Source of the DNA: DALYLB01 sp033763135
GTDB taxonomy: Bacteria; Acidobacteriota; Blastocatellia; RBC074
Reading direction: 5' to 3'
Assembly (NCBI GenBank): GCA_033763135.1
Contig: JANRKY010000221.1
Location: forward strand, 1 to 64,000
DNA: 64,000 nucleotides
Both the position numbers and the translations under genes were made by a program. Below, piece by piece: positions 63,183-64,000 of this stretch. Below the pieces are notes generated by a model. That model was not told where the DNA came from. It worked only from the letters and a program-made list of their open reading frames with translations, and ran no database searches. Position 1 is the stretch's first letter, and every line of letters begins with the position of its first letter.

Positions 63183-64000
63183 ATGCCATTCGCTGCAATC
63201 ATCCGATCGATGCTGGCGCTGGCCCTGCTCCCGCTTGCGCTGCATTCGCAGTCCCGACCGGCCCGGTCCGATTTCGCGCGCCCGCGGATAAGCGTCGGCC
63301 ATACGCCCGCGGGGCTCGTCAACGGTTCTCCGTGCCTGTTTCGGGTCCAATCCGCGCCGCCGCTGAAGGATTTGGCGGGCGTCTTCCTGGGGCGGCGGGT
63401 CTTCTTCAACTTTGACGCATCCACCGGCACATGGTACGGTTTGGCTGGCGCCGGGATCGATACGCCCCCCGGACCGCACTCGTTGACCCTCGAAAGCACG
63501 CTGCTCACCGGCGGGCGCTTCTCTTCCGTGCACTCCATTACGATCGATCGCGCGAAGTACCGCGCCGCCGAATTGGCGGTCCCGAGCCGGTTCACGGCGC
63601 CGGATGCGGCGGCGAGAGCGCGAATCAAGGCGGAGCGCGCAATCAAGAGCGCGGCCTTCCGGCGCGTTTCGCGCGAGCGGCACTGGTCGGGAAGATTCGC
63701 GGCGCCCGTCGACGACATCGTCACCGAGCCGTTCGGCGTGGCGCGGATCTTCAACGGCGTCCTGCAATCGACCCATCAGGGCGTCGATTATCGCGCGGCG
63801 ACGGGAACGCCGGTTCTGGCGATGAACGGCGGGCGAGTCCTGCTGGCCCGGGAAATGTTCCATGAAGGGGGCTTTCTGGTCCTCGACCACGGGCAGGGCC
63901 TGCTCTCGCTCCATATGCATCTGTCGCGCATCGACGTCCGCGAAGGCGACCGCGTCGCCAAGGGCCAGATCGTGGCGCGCAGCGGCGAAAACGGCCGCGC
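63183..64000 (+). CDS. M23-family peptidase, 3' end cut by window
   Basis: The first 272 codons of an exported LytM-type peptidase. A signal peptide (FAAIIRSMLALALLPLALHS) is followed by an Ig-like N-terminal domain (about 30-125), then the M23 domain. The zinc ligands HxxxD (STHQGVDYRA) and HxH (LSLHMHLSRI) are intact, so it is probably an active peptidoglycan endopeptidase; the frame is open at the window end (KGQIVARSGENG). GGAGG lies before the ATG. It belongs to the group with MG-like 'VTEPFGVARIFNGV' before the first ligand. Confidence 0.93.
   Translation, partial: MPFAAIIRSMLALALLPLALHSQSRPARSDFARPRISVGHTPAGLVNGSPCLFRVQSAPPLKDLAGVFLGRRVFFNFDASTGTWYGLAGAGIDTPPGPHSLTLESTLLTGGRFSSVHSITIDRAKYRAAELAVPSRFTAPDAAARARIKAERAIKSAAFRRVSRERHWSGRFAAPVDDIVTEPFGVARIFNGVLQSTHQGVDYRAATGTPVLAMNGGRVLLAREMFHEGGFLVLDHGQGLLSLHMHLSRIDVREGDRVAKGQIVARSGENGR

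Overview
The window is GC-rich, about 60-65% by eye, densely coded bacterial DNA from a Gram-negative organism. Several features point to Acidobacteriota, perhaps Blastocatellia: an Oar-type TonB-dependent receptor, a CHAT-TPR protein beside an ECF sigma factor and a membrane anti-sigma-like protein, a GH78 rhamnosidase, a DUF1080 hydrolase, a propeller-amidohydrolase, and many intergenic inverted repeats. This is an inference from gene content; there is no rRNA in the window and I recognised no tRNA.

Layout. 1-8.0 kb (minus): TonB receptor cut by the window edge, Nramp-like transporter with an FCD-type GntR regulator, AlkD-type DNA glycosylase, IlvE. 8.3-10.7 kb (plus): Trm112-like protein, heptosyltransferase and heptose kinase behind a clear sigma-70-like promoter. 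11.2-14.9 kb (plus): 3D-domain protein, Rhizobium-type asparaginase, class V aminotransferase, anchored hypothetical protein. 15-17.4 kb (minus): VIT/VWA protein. 17.7-20.5 kb (plus): ndk and a MacB-like ABC pair. 20.6-27.4 kb (minus): a Cus-type metal efflux operon (Cys-rich protein, FixH-like lipoprotein, CusA, TolC-like, CusB-like), the last three joined by ATGA overlaps. 27.5-36.2 kb: glycerate kinase, YjjX-type phosphatase, methyltransferase, YfhO-like membrane protein, GT2, malic enzyme.

36.6-42.2 kb (plus): secreted CHAT-TPR protein, ECF sigma factor, a possible small ORF and a membrane anti-sigma-like protein. 42.9-47.3 kb (plus): DUF1080 protein and propeller-amidohydrolase. 47.4-51.9 kb (minus): decaheme MtrA/DmsE-type cytochrome, 700-residue outer-membrane barrel, monoheme cytochrome, NapC-like tetraheme membrane cytochrome and a small membrane protein. 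Read together, these look like a trans-envelope porin-cytochrome electron conduit. 52.6-55.4 kb: rhamnosidase. 55.5-62.0 kb: pyrimidine genes on both strands (pyrR-pyrB-pyrC minus; pyrK-NUDIX-pyrD plus), with a lone ClpX-type zinc finger and a DUF1499 protein between. 62.2-64 kb: secreted hypothetical protein and a truncated M23 peptidase.

A second layer is the intergenic DNA. At least a dozen spacers hold large inverted repeats whose arms are built from 7-9 nt direct repeats. Some families recur with conserved outer arms and a variable centre, for example three copies of a roughly 145-bp CACGGGGAG element. Many sit where terminators or divergent promoters would be expected. Codon third positions drift from G-ending to C-ending along most transcription units; pyrD breaks this pattern abruptly in mid-gene.
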